This document shows, in pieces, positions 1 through 9,167 of a stretch of 40,525 nt of DNA; positions within the stretch are counted from its first letter, which is position 1, and every line of letters starts with the position of its first letter. A program made the position numbers and the translations under genes. Source of the stretch: Desulfobulbaceae bacterium (GTDB taxonomy: Bacteria; Desulfobacterota; Desulfobulbia; Desulfobulbales; Desulfobulbaceae); assembly GCA_023544645.1 (NCBI GenBank), contig JAMJFO010000028.1, positions 1 through 40,525 on the forward strand, in the 5' to 3' direction. Below the pieces are notes generated by a model. The model saw only the letters and a program-made list of their open reading frames with translations, was not told the DNA's origin and searched no databases.

Positions 1-21
1 TATTTCCTAAAGGGTAACAGC

Positions 22-204
22 ATGTTTGGACTGGGAATGCCTGAATTGATAATCATCCTGGTGATCATCGTTATCATTTTCGGCGCGGGCAAACTGCCCG
101 AAATCGGCAGCGGCATCGGTAAAGGCATCCGGAACTTCAAGGATGCCACTACCAAGGATGAGGAAAAAACCAAAACCATTGAGGACGACAAAAAGGAAAG
201 TTGA
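22..204 (+). CDS. tatA: Sec-independent protein translocase subunit TatA-like (copy 1)
   Basis: This 60-residue protein has the TatA/E layout: a short periplasmic N-terminus (MFGLGMPEL), one membrane helix at about residues 8-21, the hinge [10 protein letters not shown], an amphipathic helix starting [12 protein letters not shown], and a charged lysine/glutamate-rich tail. TatA oligomers in the cytoplasmic membrane form the conduit through which TatBC passes folded proteins. At 60 residues it is at the short end of the family. AAAGGGT lies about 8 bases before the ATG. A second, similar gene follows at 283, so the pair looks like an old duplication. No tatB or tatC is visible in the window, so I cannot say which Tat complex they join. 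Family call is firm; TatA versus TatE or TatB role is not separable here. Confidence 0.93.
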   Translation: MFGLGMPELIIILVIIVIIFGAGKLPEIGSGIGKGIRNFKDATTKDEEKTKTIEDDKKES

Positions 205-282
205 GCTCTCCCTGCCCCCAGGGAACCACTGCCTTGAGTGCGCTCCTTCTCCGCCTGAACCCATGACAGCCAGGGATGTACC

Positions 283-531
283 ATGTTTGGACTCGGCACA
301 CCGGAATTAATCGTTATCCTCCTCATCGCAGTGCTTATTTTCGGCGGCAGGAAACTGCCCGAAATCGGCTCAGGCCTGGGCAAAGCCCTGGGCTCTTTCA
401 GGAAAGGAATTGACGATGTGGAAGAAACCGGTCAGGATATCACCAGGTCGCTTCCCGGGATAAAGGAAATGACAGAGGTCAAGGGCAAAGTAGACGAAGT
501 CCGCAAGATCACCAGATTCCTGAGAAAGTAA
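283..531 (+). CDS. tatA: Sec-independent protein translocase subunit TatA-like (copy 2)
   Basis: This 82-residue paralogue of the gene just upstream shares the start MFGLGTPELIVIL, a single membrane helix at about residues 8-21, the hinge [14 protein letters not shown] and an amphipathic helix. Its tail is longer and contains a second charged helical stretch (about residues 45-82). The longer tail makes a TatB-like role possible, but the hinge reads as TatA. It starts 78 bases after the first copy stops, and a weak GGGATGT lies before the ATG. Two TatA-type subunits side by side are common in delta-proteobacterial lineages. Regulation cannot be read from the sequence. Confidence 0.92.
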   Translation: MFGLGTPELIVILLIAVLIFGGRKLPEIGSGLGKALGSFRKGIDDVEETGQDITRSLPGIKEMTEVKGKVDEVRKITRFLRK

Positions 532-610
532 TCCCTTTTCGCCTACTGATACTGTTTATTATCCACCTCCTGGCTCCTGCAGTAAACTCGTCAATCCTCC
601 GTCCTTTTTC

Positions 611-637
611 TTGACATATTTTTTTTTTCTTTGTAAT
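611..637 (+). promoter_or_regulatory. Possible sigma70-type promoter before the glutamate synthase operon
   Basis: A perfect TTGACA hexamer at 611-616 is followed by a T-rich spacer and TGTAAT at 632-637 (15-base spacer) or TAATCG at 634-639 (17-base spacer). It lies about 120 bases upstream of the first glutamate synthase gene, in a stretch with no credible coding frame. The -35 match is excellent, the -10 match only fair, so this is a candidate only. Confidence 0.35.
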
Positions 638-758
638 CGTTTTTTCTTGCGTCGACTTTCCTGTTTTCGTCGGAAATATGCTTACAACTGTCTCTTGGGT
701 CTTCCCTCCGGACATTAATGACAAATAAAACCAGAATGTTACAACATGGGAGATTTTC

Positions 759-1898
759 ATGTGCCGTCTAGCTCTGAAAACCGCAGACACCCCTTTTTCA
801 CCGTATGAAGTCCTTACGGCCATGGAAGCCATGCAGGAAGGTTACGATGGAAGCGGTCTGGGACTGCTGCTGCGGGGCATCCAGTTTGAAGATTTCAACT
901 ACAAAGGCGACCTGCCCATATTCTCGGGCATAGCGCATAATGAGTCAGCCCTTCAGCGGCTGAACGCCTACATGGAGGAAAGGGGCTATGAACTCAAATA
1001 TGACCATGAGTTCACCATTACCCCCGGCATGATCGAGGCTCAGGATCGTGAAAAATACATCATCCGGGTATACCGGGAACCGGTACATGTGGATAAATCA
1101 GTCGAAGCCACTGAACAGCGAAACATGAACATCCGTCTGGATCTGCGCAAAAACGGCGAAGATCACGGCGGTGACCTGACCGTCTTCTCCTTCTGGCCCG
1201 AAGTGGTCATGATCAAGGAAGTAGGCTGGCCGCTCCAGGTCGGCGACGCCCTCGGGCTTCACGACGGCCGCATCAAGGCCCGGGTGGTCATGGCCCAGGG
1301 CCGGCAGAACACCAACTACGGAATCAACCTCTACGCCTGTCACCCCTTCTTCATCCAGGGCATTTCAACAATGACCAATGGTGAAAATACGGCTTTCATT
1401 CCGATCAAGGAATGGCTTTCCGGCAAACAGATTCCCGGTTATCTCGGTTATCAGAGCGACTCGGAAGTCTTTACCCACATTCTCCATTACGTGGTCAAGA
1501 AACTGAAACTGCCCCTTGAAGCATACAAACACGTCATCACCCCGTTGAAGACCGAAGAACTCGACGCGCATCCCCAGGGAGAATTTCTCAAGGGACTGAG
1601 AGCGGTATGCAGGCGCCTCATCATTGATGGCCCCAACGCCGTAATCGGCACCCTGCCCGATGAAACCTGCATGCTGACCATGGATCACAAAAAACTGCGG
1701 CCGGCAACGGTTGGCGGCAAACCGGGCGTCTGGGCAATGGCTTCCGAGATTTGCGGCGTGGATGCCATGATTCCGGACCGCGATCGCTCCCTCGATTTTC
1801 AACCCATGCGCGAACACACAGTAATTATTCCTCCAGACCGTAAGGAGATGGTAATATGGTCTCAGTTCGATCAATTTATACTACCCCAAGCAGCCTGA
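759..1898 (+). CDS. Glutamate synthase amidotransferase subunit (class II, GltB1-like)
   Basis: This 379-residue protein matches the stand-alone glutaminase domain of split, archaeal-type glutamate synthases. It begins Met-Cys-Arg; in class II (Ntn) amidotransferases the Cys at position 2 becomes the N-terminal nucleophile after Met removal and releases ammonia from glutamine. Segments such as GYDGSGLGLLLRG, FSGIAHNE and the late TCMLTMDHKKLRPA and GVWAMASEICGVDA fit the family. The gene overlaps the next one by 43 bases and begins a three-gene operon whose products rebuild the domains of the single large GltB chain plus GltD. Product would be cytoplasmic and would pass ammonia to the FMN subunit encoded next. 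Confidence 0.9.
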   Translation: MCRLALKTADTPFSPYEVLTAMEAMQEGYDGSGLGLLLRGIQFEDFNYKGDLPIFSGIAHNESALQRLNAYMEERGYELKYDHEFTITPGMIEAQDREKYIIRVYREPVHVDKSVEATEQRNMNIRLDLRKNGEDHGGDLTVFSFWPEVVMIKEVGWPLQVGDALGLHDGRIKARVVMAQGRQNTNYGINLYACHPFFIQGISTMTNGENTAFIPIKEWLSGKQIPGYLGYQSDSEVFTHILHYVVKKLKLPLEAYKHVITPLKTEELDAHPQGEFLKGLRAVCRRLIIDGPNAVIGTLPDETCMLTMDHKKLRPATVGGKPGVWAMASEICGVDAMIPDRDRSLDFQPMREHTVIIPPDRKEMVIWSQFDQFILPQAA

Positions 1899-3496
1899 CC
1901 TATCATGATCTGCCCTGGATAATCAAGCACCGCGAGGACCGTTGCACCCTCTGCGGGCACTGCACTTCCGTCTGCCCTGTACAGGCCATTTACCTGACCT
2001 ACCGTCGCCAGCGAATGCCCAAGCTTGATATTCTCAAGAAAAAACGGGGCAATGAATACCGCACCTTTGTCGGTATCAGGCAGAAAACAAACATCGAAAA
2101 CAAGTGCATCGGCTGCGGCATGTGTTCAATGGTATGCCCCAATGAGGCCATCGGACCGGAGCCGAACAGCAACGAGAACCGCTCCCTTTTCCATATGCAC
2201 CAGAAGGGTGATGCCTGGAAACGGGGCGGCCGACGCAATCTACCGGGCCGGACGATTCTGGATAAAATCATCTTCAACAGAATCTCCATGCTCACCGATC
2301 CGGCCCTTGATGCGGGACGTCACGAATTCAACACCAATACCATACTCGGACGCATCCTTGCCCCGGAGGAATTCCTGCGGAGAAAAGCCGCGGGAGAATG
2401 GATCCCCCCCACCCGCGAGATTTTTCCCTTTATCATCGGCTCCATGTCATTCGGCGCCCTGTCACCGAACATGTGGCTCGGCCTCCTGCAGGGCGTTGCC
2501 TACTGCAACGAGGTCCTGAGCATTCCGGTGGTCATGGCCACCGGCGAAGGCGGAGTGCCGCCGTGGGTCCTGAAGAGTCCGTTCCTCAAGTATATCATCC
2601 TGCAGATCGCATCCGGCTATTTCGGCTGGGACGAGATTATCCGGGCGATTCCTGAAATGCAGTGCGATCCCGCGGCCATCGAAATCAAGTACGGCCAGGG
2701 CGCCAAGCCCGGCGACGGCGGCCTGCTGATGTGGTTCAAGGTCTCCAAGCTGATCGCCCGCCTGCGCGGGGTGCCGGAAGGCGTCGACCTGCCTTCCCCG
2801 CCGGTTCATCAGACACTCTACTCCATTGAGGAAAGCGTCATGAAGATGATCCAGACCATGTCCATGGCCTTCGGCTTCCGGGTGCCGGTCTATCCCAAGA
2901 TCTCCGGCTCCACCTCGGCCAAGGCGGTGCTCAACAACCTGGTGCGCAACCCCTATGCGTCCGCCCTGCTCATAGACGGCGTGGACGGCGGCACCGGCGC
3001 AGCATACAATGTCAGCATGGACGCCACCGGTCATCCCATTGCCTCCAACCTGCGGGAATGCTACCTTGACCTGGTTGCCCAAGGCAGACAGAACGAGATA
3101 CCGCTTTTTGCCGCCGGCGGAATCGGCAAAAACGGCAATGTCACCCAGAATGGCCTGGCCCTTATCATGCTCGGCGCCTCCGGCGTCCATATCGGCAAAT
3201 ATATCATGCAGGCAACGTCCGGCTGTCTGGGCAATGAAATGGGCCGCTGCAACGTCTGCAACCTCGGCCTGTGCCCCAAGGGCATCACCAGCCAGAACGA
3301 GAAACTGTTCCGGCGCCTTGATCCCGACGACGTTGCCCAGCGGGTTGTCGACACCTTCATGGGGATAAGGACCGAAATGAAAAAGATTATGGCCCCCCTG
3401 GGCCGCTCCCAGAGTCTGCCCATCGGCATGTCCGACGCCCTTGGCATCGATGATGCCGCCGCTGCGGAACGACTGAAAATCAAATACGTCTGTTAA
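1856..3496 (+). CDS. gltB: Glutamate synthase FMN/ferredoxin subunit (GltB2-like)
   Basis: This 546-residue protein carries the central synthase domain of glutamate synthase. The N-terminus holds two 4Fe-4S ferredoxin motifs (Cys30-33-36-40 and Cys84-87-90-94). The rest is the FMN-binding barrel: IIGSMSFGALSPN, IEIKYGQGAKPGDGG, a central ISGSTSAKAVL stretch and DGVDGGTGAAYNVSMD. The Cys cluster GRCNVCNLGLCPKG near residue 465 fits the site of the 3Fe-4S cluster. It would reduce 2-iminoglutarate formed from 2-oxoglutarate and ammonia. AAGGAGATGG lies 5 bases before ATG, so the start inside the upstream gene is well supported. The added ferredoxin domain is typical of anaerobe and archaeal forms and is absent from the E. 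coli enzyme. Confidence 0.94.
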   Translation: MVSVRSIYTTPSSLTYHDLPWIIKHREDRCTLCGHCTSVCPVQAIYLTYRRQRMPKLDILKKKRGNEYRTFVGIRQKTNIENKCIGCGMCSMVCPNEAIGPEPNSNENRSLFHMHQKGDAWKRGGRRNLPGRTILDKIIFNRISMLTDPALDAGRHEFNTNTILGRILAPEEFLRRKAAGEWIPPTREIFPFIIGSMSFGALSPNMWLGLLQGVAYCNEVLSIPVVMATGEGGVPPWVLKSPFLKYIILQIASGYFGWDEIIRAIPEMQCDPAAIEIKYGQGAKPGDGGLLMWFKVSKLIARLRGVPEGVDLPSPPVHQTLYSIEESVMKMIQTMSMAFGFRVPVYPKISGSTSAKAVLNNLVRNPYASALLIDGVDGGTGAAYNVSMDATGHPIASNLRECYLDLVAQGRQNEIPLFAAGGIGKNGNVTQNGLALIMLGASGVHIGKYIMQATSGCLGNEMGRCNVCNLGLCPKGITSQNEKLFRRLDPDDVAQRVVDTFMGIRTEMKKIMAPLGRSQSLPIGMSDALGIDDAAAAERLKIKYVC

Positions 3497-3544
3497 GCAA
3501 TTATTCTCCATATACTTAGAAACTCCACCTACGACTGCATACAA

Positions 3545-5902
3545 ATGGGTAAAACAAAAAAAATAAAAACGGTTTCCGGGAAAGATAAAAACGGCATCCG
3601 TCTTACGTCAAAGATCTTTGAGGAAAAGGTGCGTGAAGCCGCGGCCCTGTCCGATGGCCTGATTCTCCAATCATATGGTCAGCATAATATCGGCATGCGC
3701 CTCGGCACGGCGGAGCATCCCATCCATATTCAGGTGAAGGGTCCGGTGGGCCAGCGCCTCGGCTGCATGGGCCAGCCCGGAGCGACCATTGTCTGCGAAG
3801 GACCTGCATCCGATGATGTCGGCTACCTGAACATCGGCGCCGATGTCATCATCAAGGGCAACGCGACCAACGGTGTCTGCAATGCCATGGCGGCAGGCAA
3901 GGTGATGGTCGGTGGTTCAATAGGCGCCCGCGGCCTGACCATGACCAAGTGGAACCCGGAATACTCCCGGCCGGAGCTGTGGGTTCTCGGCTCGGTGGGC
4001 GATACTTTCGCCGAGTTCAACTGCGGCGGCATTGGAGTTGTCTGCGGCATTGAAGCCAAGAATCCTGAAAATATCCTGGGCTACCGGCCCTGTGTAGGAC
4101 AGGTTGGCGGCTGGATATTCTACCGTGGCGCCACTGACAACTCCTATTCACGAACCAATGCCAAGCTGACGGATCCGGATGATGAGCAGTGGCAGTGGCT
4201 CATGGATAACATGCCTTCATATCTCAAGGCTATCGGGCGGGAAGAACTGCTTGAAACACTGAGTGTCCGCGAAGAGTGGAAACTGCTCATGGCCATCACC
4301 CCGCAGGAACGGGCGCTGATGTTTTCCGGGCCCATGCCCATGGAGGAGTTTCGCAAGCGCATCTGGGACCAGGGTTTCGGGGGCGGCGATCCCCTTCGTG
4401 ATCTTGCCCCCGGGCTGGATCGCAGTGTCATCGGGGTTATTGAAACCGGTGACCTGCGAAGACACAAGCCCTACTGGGTCAACCGTGATTCGGCCGCTCC
4501 ATGCACGTTCTACTGCCCCATCCATATCCCGACTATCGACCGTCTCCGCCTGATCAGGGAAGGCAGGGTCGAAGAAGCTTACGAAATGCTGCTGCGCTAC
4601 ACACCGCTTCCTGCATCTGTCTGCGGCACCATCTGCCCCAACCTCTGCATGGAAAACTGTTCCCGGAAAAAAGTCGACTACAGTATCGATGTTTCCGTAC
4701 TGGGCCGGGCGATCAATACTGCGGAACCCCTGAAAACCGCACCGGCAACCGGCAGGAAAGTCGCCATCATCGGCGGTGGTCCCGGCGGCATGGCAGTGGC
4801 CTGGCATCTTGCCATCAACGGCATCGAAGCCCATATTTTCGAACGTGGAGAGGATATAGGCGGCAAACTCGCCCAGACCATACCGTGGGAACGGTTGTCC
4901 CGGGCCGTCTGGGAGCGGGAGATCGAGCGGTTCAAAAAAACGCCGAACATCTTTATCAACACCGGCGTTTCCATGAGCAAGGACAGGATGGAGGAGTTGA
5001 AAAAGGAATTTGACTACGTTGTCATCGCCGTCGGCACCCATCAGCCGCGGATCATTCCTTTTCCGGGCCATGAAAAGGTCATCCCCGCCCTTGACTACCT
5101 GAAGGCCGCCAAGAGCGACACGCCCATAAAAACCGGCAAAAAAGTGGTCATTATCGGCGCCGGCAACGTGGGCTGTGACGTGGCAGCCGAGTGCTACAGG
5201 CTCGGCGCTGATCAGGTTACCCTGGTGGATATCCAGAAGCCTCTGGCCTTTGGCAAGGAAAAAGAATCCGCCGAAGCGCTGGGCGCGACCTTCAAGTGGC
5301 CGGTGATGACCAGGGAGGTCAACGACGAAGGGCTGGTCGGTGACGACGGCACCCTCTATCCGGCTGACACGGTCATCATCTCCATTGGTGACGTGCCCAG
5401 GCTCAGCTTTCTCCCCGATTCGGTGGAAACGGTGACTGTCGGCGGAGCGGGGTGGATCAAGACCGATGAGGCCGGACGCACCAGTGATGACAAGATCCTT
5501 GCTGTAGGTGATGTAGAGAAACCGGGCCTGGCGACCAATGCCCTGGGAGCCGGCAAGCGAACCGCTGAATATATTGCCGCCACCCTCAAGGGAGAGCAGT
5601 GGATGCCTTTCGAGATGAAAGTGATCAAATATGAATCGCTGACAACCGAGCATTACAGCCCGGTACCATCCAAGGGGCTGACCGAAGAAGATCAGGCGAT
5701 CCGCTGCCTGAGCTGCGGTTCCTGTCGCGACTGCCATCTCTGTGAAACCATGTGTCCCACCAATGCAATTTACCGCCGAGATGTCGCGCCCGGAAAAGAC
5801 GGGGTCGATTATGAGTATGTTTCGGATGACAACAAGTGCATAGCCTGCGGTTTCTGCGCCGACACCTGCCCCTGCGGTATATGGAGTCTGCGTCCGTTCT
5901 GA
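3545..5902 (+). CDS. gltD: Glutamate synthase GXGXG domain fused to GltD-like NADPH:FAD subunit
   Basis: This 785-residue fusion has four parts. Residues about 20-205 form the GltB3/GXGXG beta-helix (GPVGQRLGCMGQPG, GNATNGVCNAMAAGKVMVGG). Residues about 320-372 are the Cys-rich Fe-S region of GltD-like proteins (CTFYCP, CGTICPNLCMENC). Next come two dinucleotide-binding folds: FAD at 405-415 (VAIIGGGPGGM) and NAD(P)H at 534-545 (VVIIGAGNVGCD). The C-terminus adds a ferredoxin-like domain with Cys motifs from 721 to 737 and at 765-768-771-775. It would take electrons from NAD(P)H to the synthase subunit encoded upstream, 48 bases away. A hairpin follows the stop codon. The joining of GXGXG and GltD in one chain is the unusual point. 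Confidence 0.93.
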   Translation: MGKTKKIKTVSGKDKNGIRLTSKIFEEKVREAAALSDGLILQSYGQHNIGMRLGTAEHPIHIQVKGPVGQRLGCMGQPGATIVCEGPASDDVGYLNIGADVIIKGNATNGVCNAMAAGKVMVGGSIGARGLTMTKWNPEYSRPELWVLGSVGDTFAEFNCGGIGVVCGIEAKNPENILGYRPCVGQVGGWIFYRGATDNSYSRTNAKLTDPDDEQWQWLMDNMPSYLKAIGREELLETLSVREEWKLLMAITPQERALMFSGPMPMEEFRKRIWDQGFGGGDPLRDLAPGLDRSVIGVIETGDLRRHKPYWVNRDSAAPCTFYCPIHIPTIDRLRLIREGRVEEAYEMLLRYTPLPASVCGTICPNLCMENCSRKKVDYSIDVSVLGRAINTAEPLKTAPATGRKVAIIGGGPGGMAVAWHLAINGIEAHIFERGEDIGGKLAQTIPWERLSRAVWEREIERFKKTPNIFINTGVSMSKDRMEELKKEFDYVVIAVGTHQPRIIPFPGHEKVIPALDYLKAAKSDTPIKTGKKVVIIGAGNVGCDVAAECYRLGADQVTLVDIQKPLAFGKEKESAEALGATFKWPVMTREVNDEGLVGDDGTLYPADTVIISIGDVPRLSFLPDSVETVTVGGAGWIKTDEAGRTSDDKILAVGDVEKPGLATNALGAGKRTAEYIAATLKGEQWMPFEMKVIKYESLTTEHYSPVPSKGLTEEDQAIRCLSCGSCRDCHLCETMCPTNAIYRRDVAPGKDGVDYEYVSDDNKCIACGFCADTCPCGIWSLRPF

Positions 5903-5921
5903 AACAGCAAGCGCATGAACT

Positions 5922-5954
5922 GCAAGGGGCAGTCCGTCCGCGGACTCCCCTTGC
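5922..5954 (+). terminator. Strong hairpin ending the glutamate synthase operon
   Basis: GCAAGGGG pairs with CCCCTTGC and AGTCCG with CGGACT, with one unpaired C and a four-base TCCG loop, giving a 14-bp stem 20 bases after the stop codon. There is no T run after it, so it is either a non-canonical terminator or a transcript-end stabiliser. The remaining bases up to the next gene at 6164 hold no credible frame. Confidence 0.6.
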
Positions 5955-6163
5955 TACGTAATCGATCCTGCATCCCCTCTTACGATGGGCGGGCGTCTTT
6001 TCGCACCGCAATCGCCCGTATTTCCTCCCACCCGTTTTTCATGGTCAACCCGCCGGCAAAGTATAGCTTTTCGGTTGATTTCGTCTGCAGTTATGCTAAT
6101 CAATATCCTGGAGTATTGGGTAAATATAACTCGATCCATACTGATTATGAAAATGGTTAAACT

Positions 6164-7939
6164 ATGACAACAGACAGCAACCATCCTGATGGCGGCAACT
6201 ATGAAGGAGGCCTCAAGGATAACCAGCGTCATGGTCAGGGCGTCTACACCTATCCTGACGGCAGCGTGTACAAAGGCGAATGGAAAGATGATCTGCGCCA
6301 CGGACAGGGCACGTTAACCCTCCCCGACGGTTCCAAATACGCCGGAGAATGGCGGAAAGACCTGCGCCATGGCTACGGAGCAACCTCGCCCGCAGACGGC
6401 CGTTACGAGGGAGAATGGAAAAACAACCAAAAACACGGCCAGGGAATCTACACCTACACCGACGGCGGCCTCTATGAAGGGGACTGGAAAAACGACATGC
6501 GTCACGGCCAGGGAACCTACACCTTCCCATCGGGCATCAGGTACGTCGGCGGGTGGAAAAATAATAAAAAACACGGCCAGGGAACCTACTCATTCTCCGA
6601 TGCAGAAAAGTACGAGGGAGAATGGAGGGAAGGAAAACGGCACGGGAAAGGCATCTATATCTACTCCGACGACAGCCGGTATGAAGGCGAATGGATCGAA
6701 AACACCAAACACGGCACAGGCGTCCTCACTTTTGCCGACGGCAGCATGTATGAAGGCCAGTGGCAGGCCAACCACAGACATGGCAAAGGAACATATACCT
6801 ATCCCTCCGGCACCCAGTATGCGGGTGAATGGCATGAAAACCATAAAACGGGACAGGGAACCGTACTGTATCCCGACGGTGAAAAATATTCAGGCGCCTG
6901 GAAAAATGACATGCGTCACGGCCAGGGAACCTATACATTCATTGACGGAGGCCAATACCAAGGGCAATGGCAGGATGACACACGTCACGGAAAGGGGCGC
7001 TACGCCTATCCGGATGGCGGCATATACGAGGGCGAATGGCAGCGCAATATCAGACAGGGGCAGGGCGCCTATTCCTATCCCGATGGCGGCACATATGAAG
7101 GTCAGTGGAAAGATGACATGCGTCACGGCCAGGGAACCTATGTTTATCCCGATGGTTCCAGGTATGCCGGAGGATGGGAGAACGACTGCAGGCACGGCCA
7201 GGGAGTGATTACCCATGCCAACGGCGACAAGTACGTTGGCGAGTGGCAGCACGGTGAAAAACACGGCGAAGGCACCTACACCCTGGCTGATGGCGGGAAA
7301 TATGTGGGCGAATGGCTGGATGGGAAAATGCACGGCAAGGGAACCTTTATCCCTGCCGATCAATCTAAATATATGGGCGACTGGCAATACAACAGGAAAA
7401 ACGGTCAGGGGGTCTACAGTTTTCCTTCCGGCAACAAGTATGAAGGCGAGTGGAAAGATGACAGGATGCACGGCAAGGGCATCTTCACCTTTCCCAACGG
7501 CACAAAATATGTCGGCGAATGGAAGGCCGGTAATATGAACGGCAAGGGGACGCTGTCTCTCCCCGACGGCACCAGTTATTCCGGTGACTGGCAGGATGAC
7601 ATGAAGCATGGTGAAGGGACGTACACCTATCCTGATGGTGGAAAATACGTCGGCGCATGGGCAAACAACATGAAGAACGGCTACGGCACATTCACCTACT
7701 CAGACGGCGGCAGATATGCCGGAGAATGGCTCAACGACAAACGTCATGGACAGGGCGCGTACACCGACCCGGAAGGCGACAGATATGAGGGCGGCTGGGA
7801 GAACGACAAAAAGCATGGCCAGGGAACCCTCATCTTTCCCACCGGCCAGACCAAAAAGGGCTACTGGGTGAAAGACAAATTTCACAGCCGAAAGCCGGAC
7901 AACAGCTCCTTTACCGGCATGGATTTTCCGGAGGAATAG
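6164..7939 (+). CDS. MORN-repeat protein, 24 repeats
   Basis: Nearly the whole 591-residue protein consists of MORN repeats of 23 residues with the pattern GxxYEGEWKxDxRHGQGTYTYPD. I count 24 complete units from about residue 10 to 560 (the fourth is one residue short) and a degenerate 25th, followed by a short charged tail. There is no signal peptide, membrane helix or enzyme domain. MORN arrays form elongated beta-hairpin sheets that serve as scaffolds or bind lipids or proteins; in bacteria few have an assigned job. It is preceded by a hairpin-bounded gap and ends 18 bases before a convergent gene, so it appears to be a single-gene unit. Repeat identification is certain, function is unknown. 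Confidence 0.95.
   Translation: MTTDSNHPDGGNYEGGLKDNQRHGQGVYTYPDGSVYKGEWKDDLRHGQGTLTLPDGSKYAGEWRKDLRHGYGATSPADGRYEGEWKNNQKHGQGIYTYTDGGLYEGDWKNDMRHGQGTYTFPSGIRYVGGWKNNKKHGQGTYSFSDAEKYEGEWREGKRHGKGIYIYSDDSRYEGEWIENTKHGTGVLTFADGSMYEGQWQANHRHGKGTYTYPSGTQYAGEWHENHKTGQGTVLYPDGEKYSGAWKNDMRHGQGTYTFIDGGQYQGQWQDDTRHGKGRYAYPDGGIYEGEWQRNIRQGQGAYSYPDGGTYEGQWKDDMRHGQGTYVYPDGSRYAGGWENDCRHGQGVITHANGDKYVGEWQHGEKHGEGTYTLADGGKYVGEWLDGKMHGKGTFIPADQSKYMGDWQYNRKNGQGVYSFPSGNKYEGEWKDDRMHGKGIFTFPNGTKYVGEWKAGNMNGKGTLSLPDGTSYSGDWQDDMKHGEGTYTYPDGGKYVGAWANNMKNGYGTFTYSDGGRYAGEWLNDKRHGQGAYTDPEGDRYEGGWENDKKHGQGTLIFPTGQTKKGYWVKDKFHSRKPDNSSFTGMDFPEE
6191..7843 (+). repeat. 69-bp tandem coding repeats (MORN array)
   Basis: About 24 head-to-tail units of 69 bases (one of 66) encode the MORN repeats. 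Blocks such as ATGCGTCACGGCCAGGGAAC recur almost unchanged (about 6498, 6909 and 7118), so recent internal duplication or gene conversion has probably acted. Copy number could vary between strains. Confidence 0.9.
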
Positions 7940-7957
7940 TCCGCAACATTCTTCTGC

Positions 7958-9055
7958 CTATAAAACAAAATCAGCAACCCCCTCTTTATCAATCTGCAAG
8001 GGTGAAGAAACGGTATCGGCAGGGCTGTCCCTGCTGCTGACCACCGCGGTGATCTGTCCCTTGTCGTCGCTGCCGGCATCTGGAGTGATGACGTCTCCGG
8101 CAACATACTCCTTGCTGTCCGCCGCGGAATATAATTTCCCCCGTCCTTCACGATCATCATCCAGTCCCAGTGCCGACAGGTCTATTATGGCCAAGTCCTC
8201 CAGATCCGCCAGGCTAATAACCGCCTTATGACCTATCTCCTGGATATGCGGGAGGATCTGGGGCAAAAATTCAGGAAACCGGGACTCCAGATAAGAATAA
8301 AGTATTTTTGCCTCCAGAAACCTTTTTTCTTTCTGCGCCTGTTTTGCTGCGTTGAAGATATTGTTTTTTATTTCCACTCTTTTGCCAAGCAGAGTAGCAT
8401 ATCCTTCAATCTCTTCCTGCATGTCGGGAAATGCCGACTGCAGGGCGGCAAACTTTTCCCGGGCAACATCAAACTGTTTTTTCCTGATGCACTCAACGGC
8501 CTCTTCGCGCATGGCCCCGGTTACATAGCTGATCTTCTCAAGATAGCCGTCCACTTCATCCTGCCTGTCAAAACCATGGATCTGTTTGAACAGGGATTTT
8601 GCCTCGGCATAGTTGCCGCCATCAAACGCCTGGACAGCCCTGTTGAATTTTTCGTTATTCTGAAGATTCCGTTCAACTTTTCTTCGCAGGCTGATTACTT
8701 TTTCATTGAGATTGGGATCGAATGCCTTGATGTTCCTGAGCAGCATGGAAGTCCGGTTAAAATCGCCTTCAACGTATGCCTTTTGGGCCTGCTCATATTT
8801 ATCGACAATGCTGATATCTCTCTTGATGTTCGACAAAAGAAGCAGAAAATCCGTCCGGTTGTCCGGGAATTGACCCGGCAGCTTTTCGGCCAGTTCCCTG
8901 GCCGCATCGTATTTATTCTCACTTAACAGGACGCGAACCTCTATGAGCTTTTCCTGCTTCGACGTTTCATATTCATCAAAATTTATATGACAATGCTGGC
9001 AGGAAAGACCGTCTTCACTTCTCTTGTTACATTTGGGGCAGGTTTTATCAGCCAT
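7958..9055 (-). CDS. Zinc-ribbon protein with TPR-like helical repeats
   Basis: This 365-residue protein begins with a zinc ribbon (Cys6, Cys9, Cys19, Cys22) and continues as a long helical region of repeated motifs such as YVEGDFNRTSMLLRNI, FDGGNYAEAKSLFKQI and IRKKQFDVAREKFAAL, which resemble TPR units. A segment near residues 280-297 reads ISLADLEDLAIIDLSALGL, and the last 60 residues are acidic and probably disordered. I see no membrane helix and no catalytic motif. Function is unknown; a cytoplasmic adaptor is the simplest reading. It lies 112 bases downstream of the metallo-beta-lactamase gene on the same strand and converges on the MORN gene. Confidence 0.82.
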   Translation of the reverse strand: MADKTCPKCNKRSEDGLSCQHCHINFDEYETSKQEKLIEVRVLLSENKYDAARELAEKLPGQFPDNRTDFLLLLSNIKRDISIVDKYEQAQKAYVEGDFNRTSMLLRNIKAFDPNLNEKVISLRRKVERNLQNNEKFNRAVQAFDGGNYAEAKSLFKQIHGFDRQDEVDGYLEKISYVTGAMREEAVECIRKKQFDVAREKFAALQSAFPDMQEEIEGYATLLGKRVEIKNNIFNAAKQAQKEKRFLEAKILYSYLESRFPEFLPQILPHIQEIGHKAVISLADLEDLAIIDLSALGLDDDREGRGKLYSAADSKEYVAGDVITPDAGSDDKGQITAVVSSRDSPADTVSSPLQIDKEGVADFVL

Positions 9056-9167
9056 GACAATGCTCTCTTTGCTTTTCAGTCTTTTTATCTGTTTTCTTCA
9101 ACCCATCGAAACATTTGCCGATAAGTATAGCGCAATACTGGTATCGGATAACGCCTGTCCTTGCCTG

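Noticed and set aside
2462-3544. Long minus-strand frame opposite the glutamate synthase FMN subunit
   Set aside because: It lies wholly opposite a well-supported gene, and its translation has no recognisable domain; it is a shadow of GC-rich coding DNA.
4217-5737. 506-codon minus-strand frame opposite the GltD-like gene
   Set aside because: Shadow frame of a gene with clear Fe-S and nucleotide-binding motifs; low-complexity translation.
6191-7843. CRISPR-like regular repeat spacing
   Set aside because: The 69-base periodicity is coding MORN repeat without distinct spacers.
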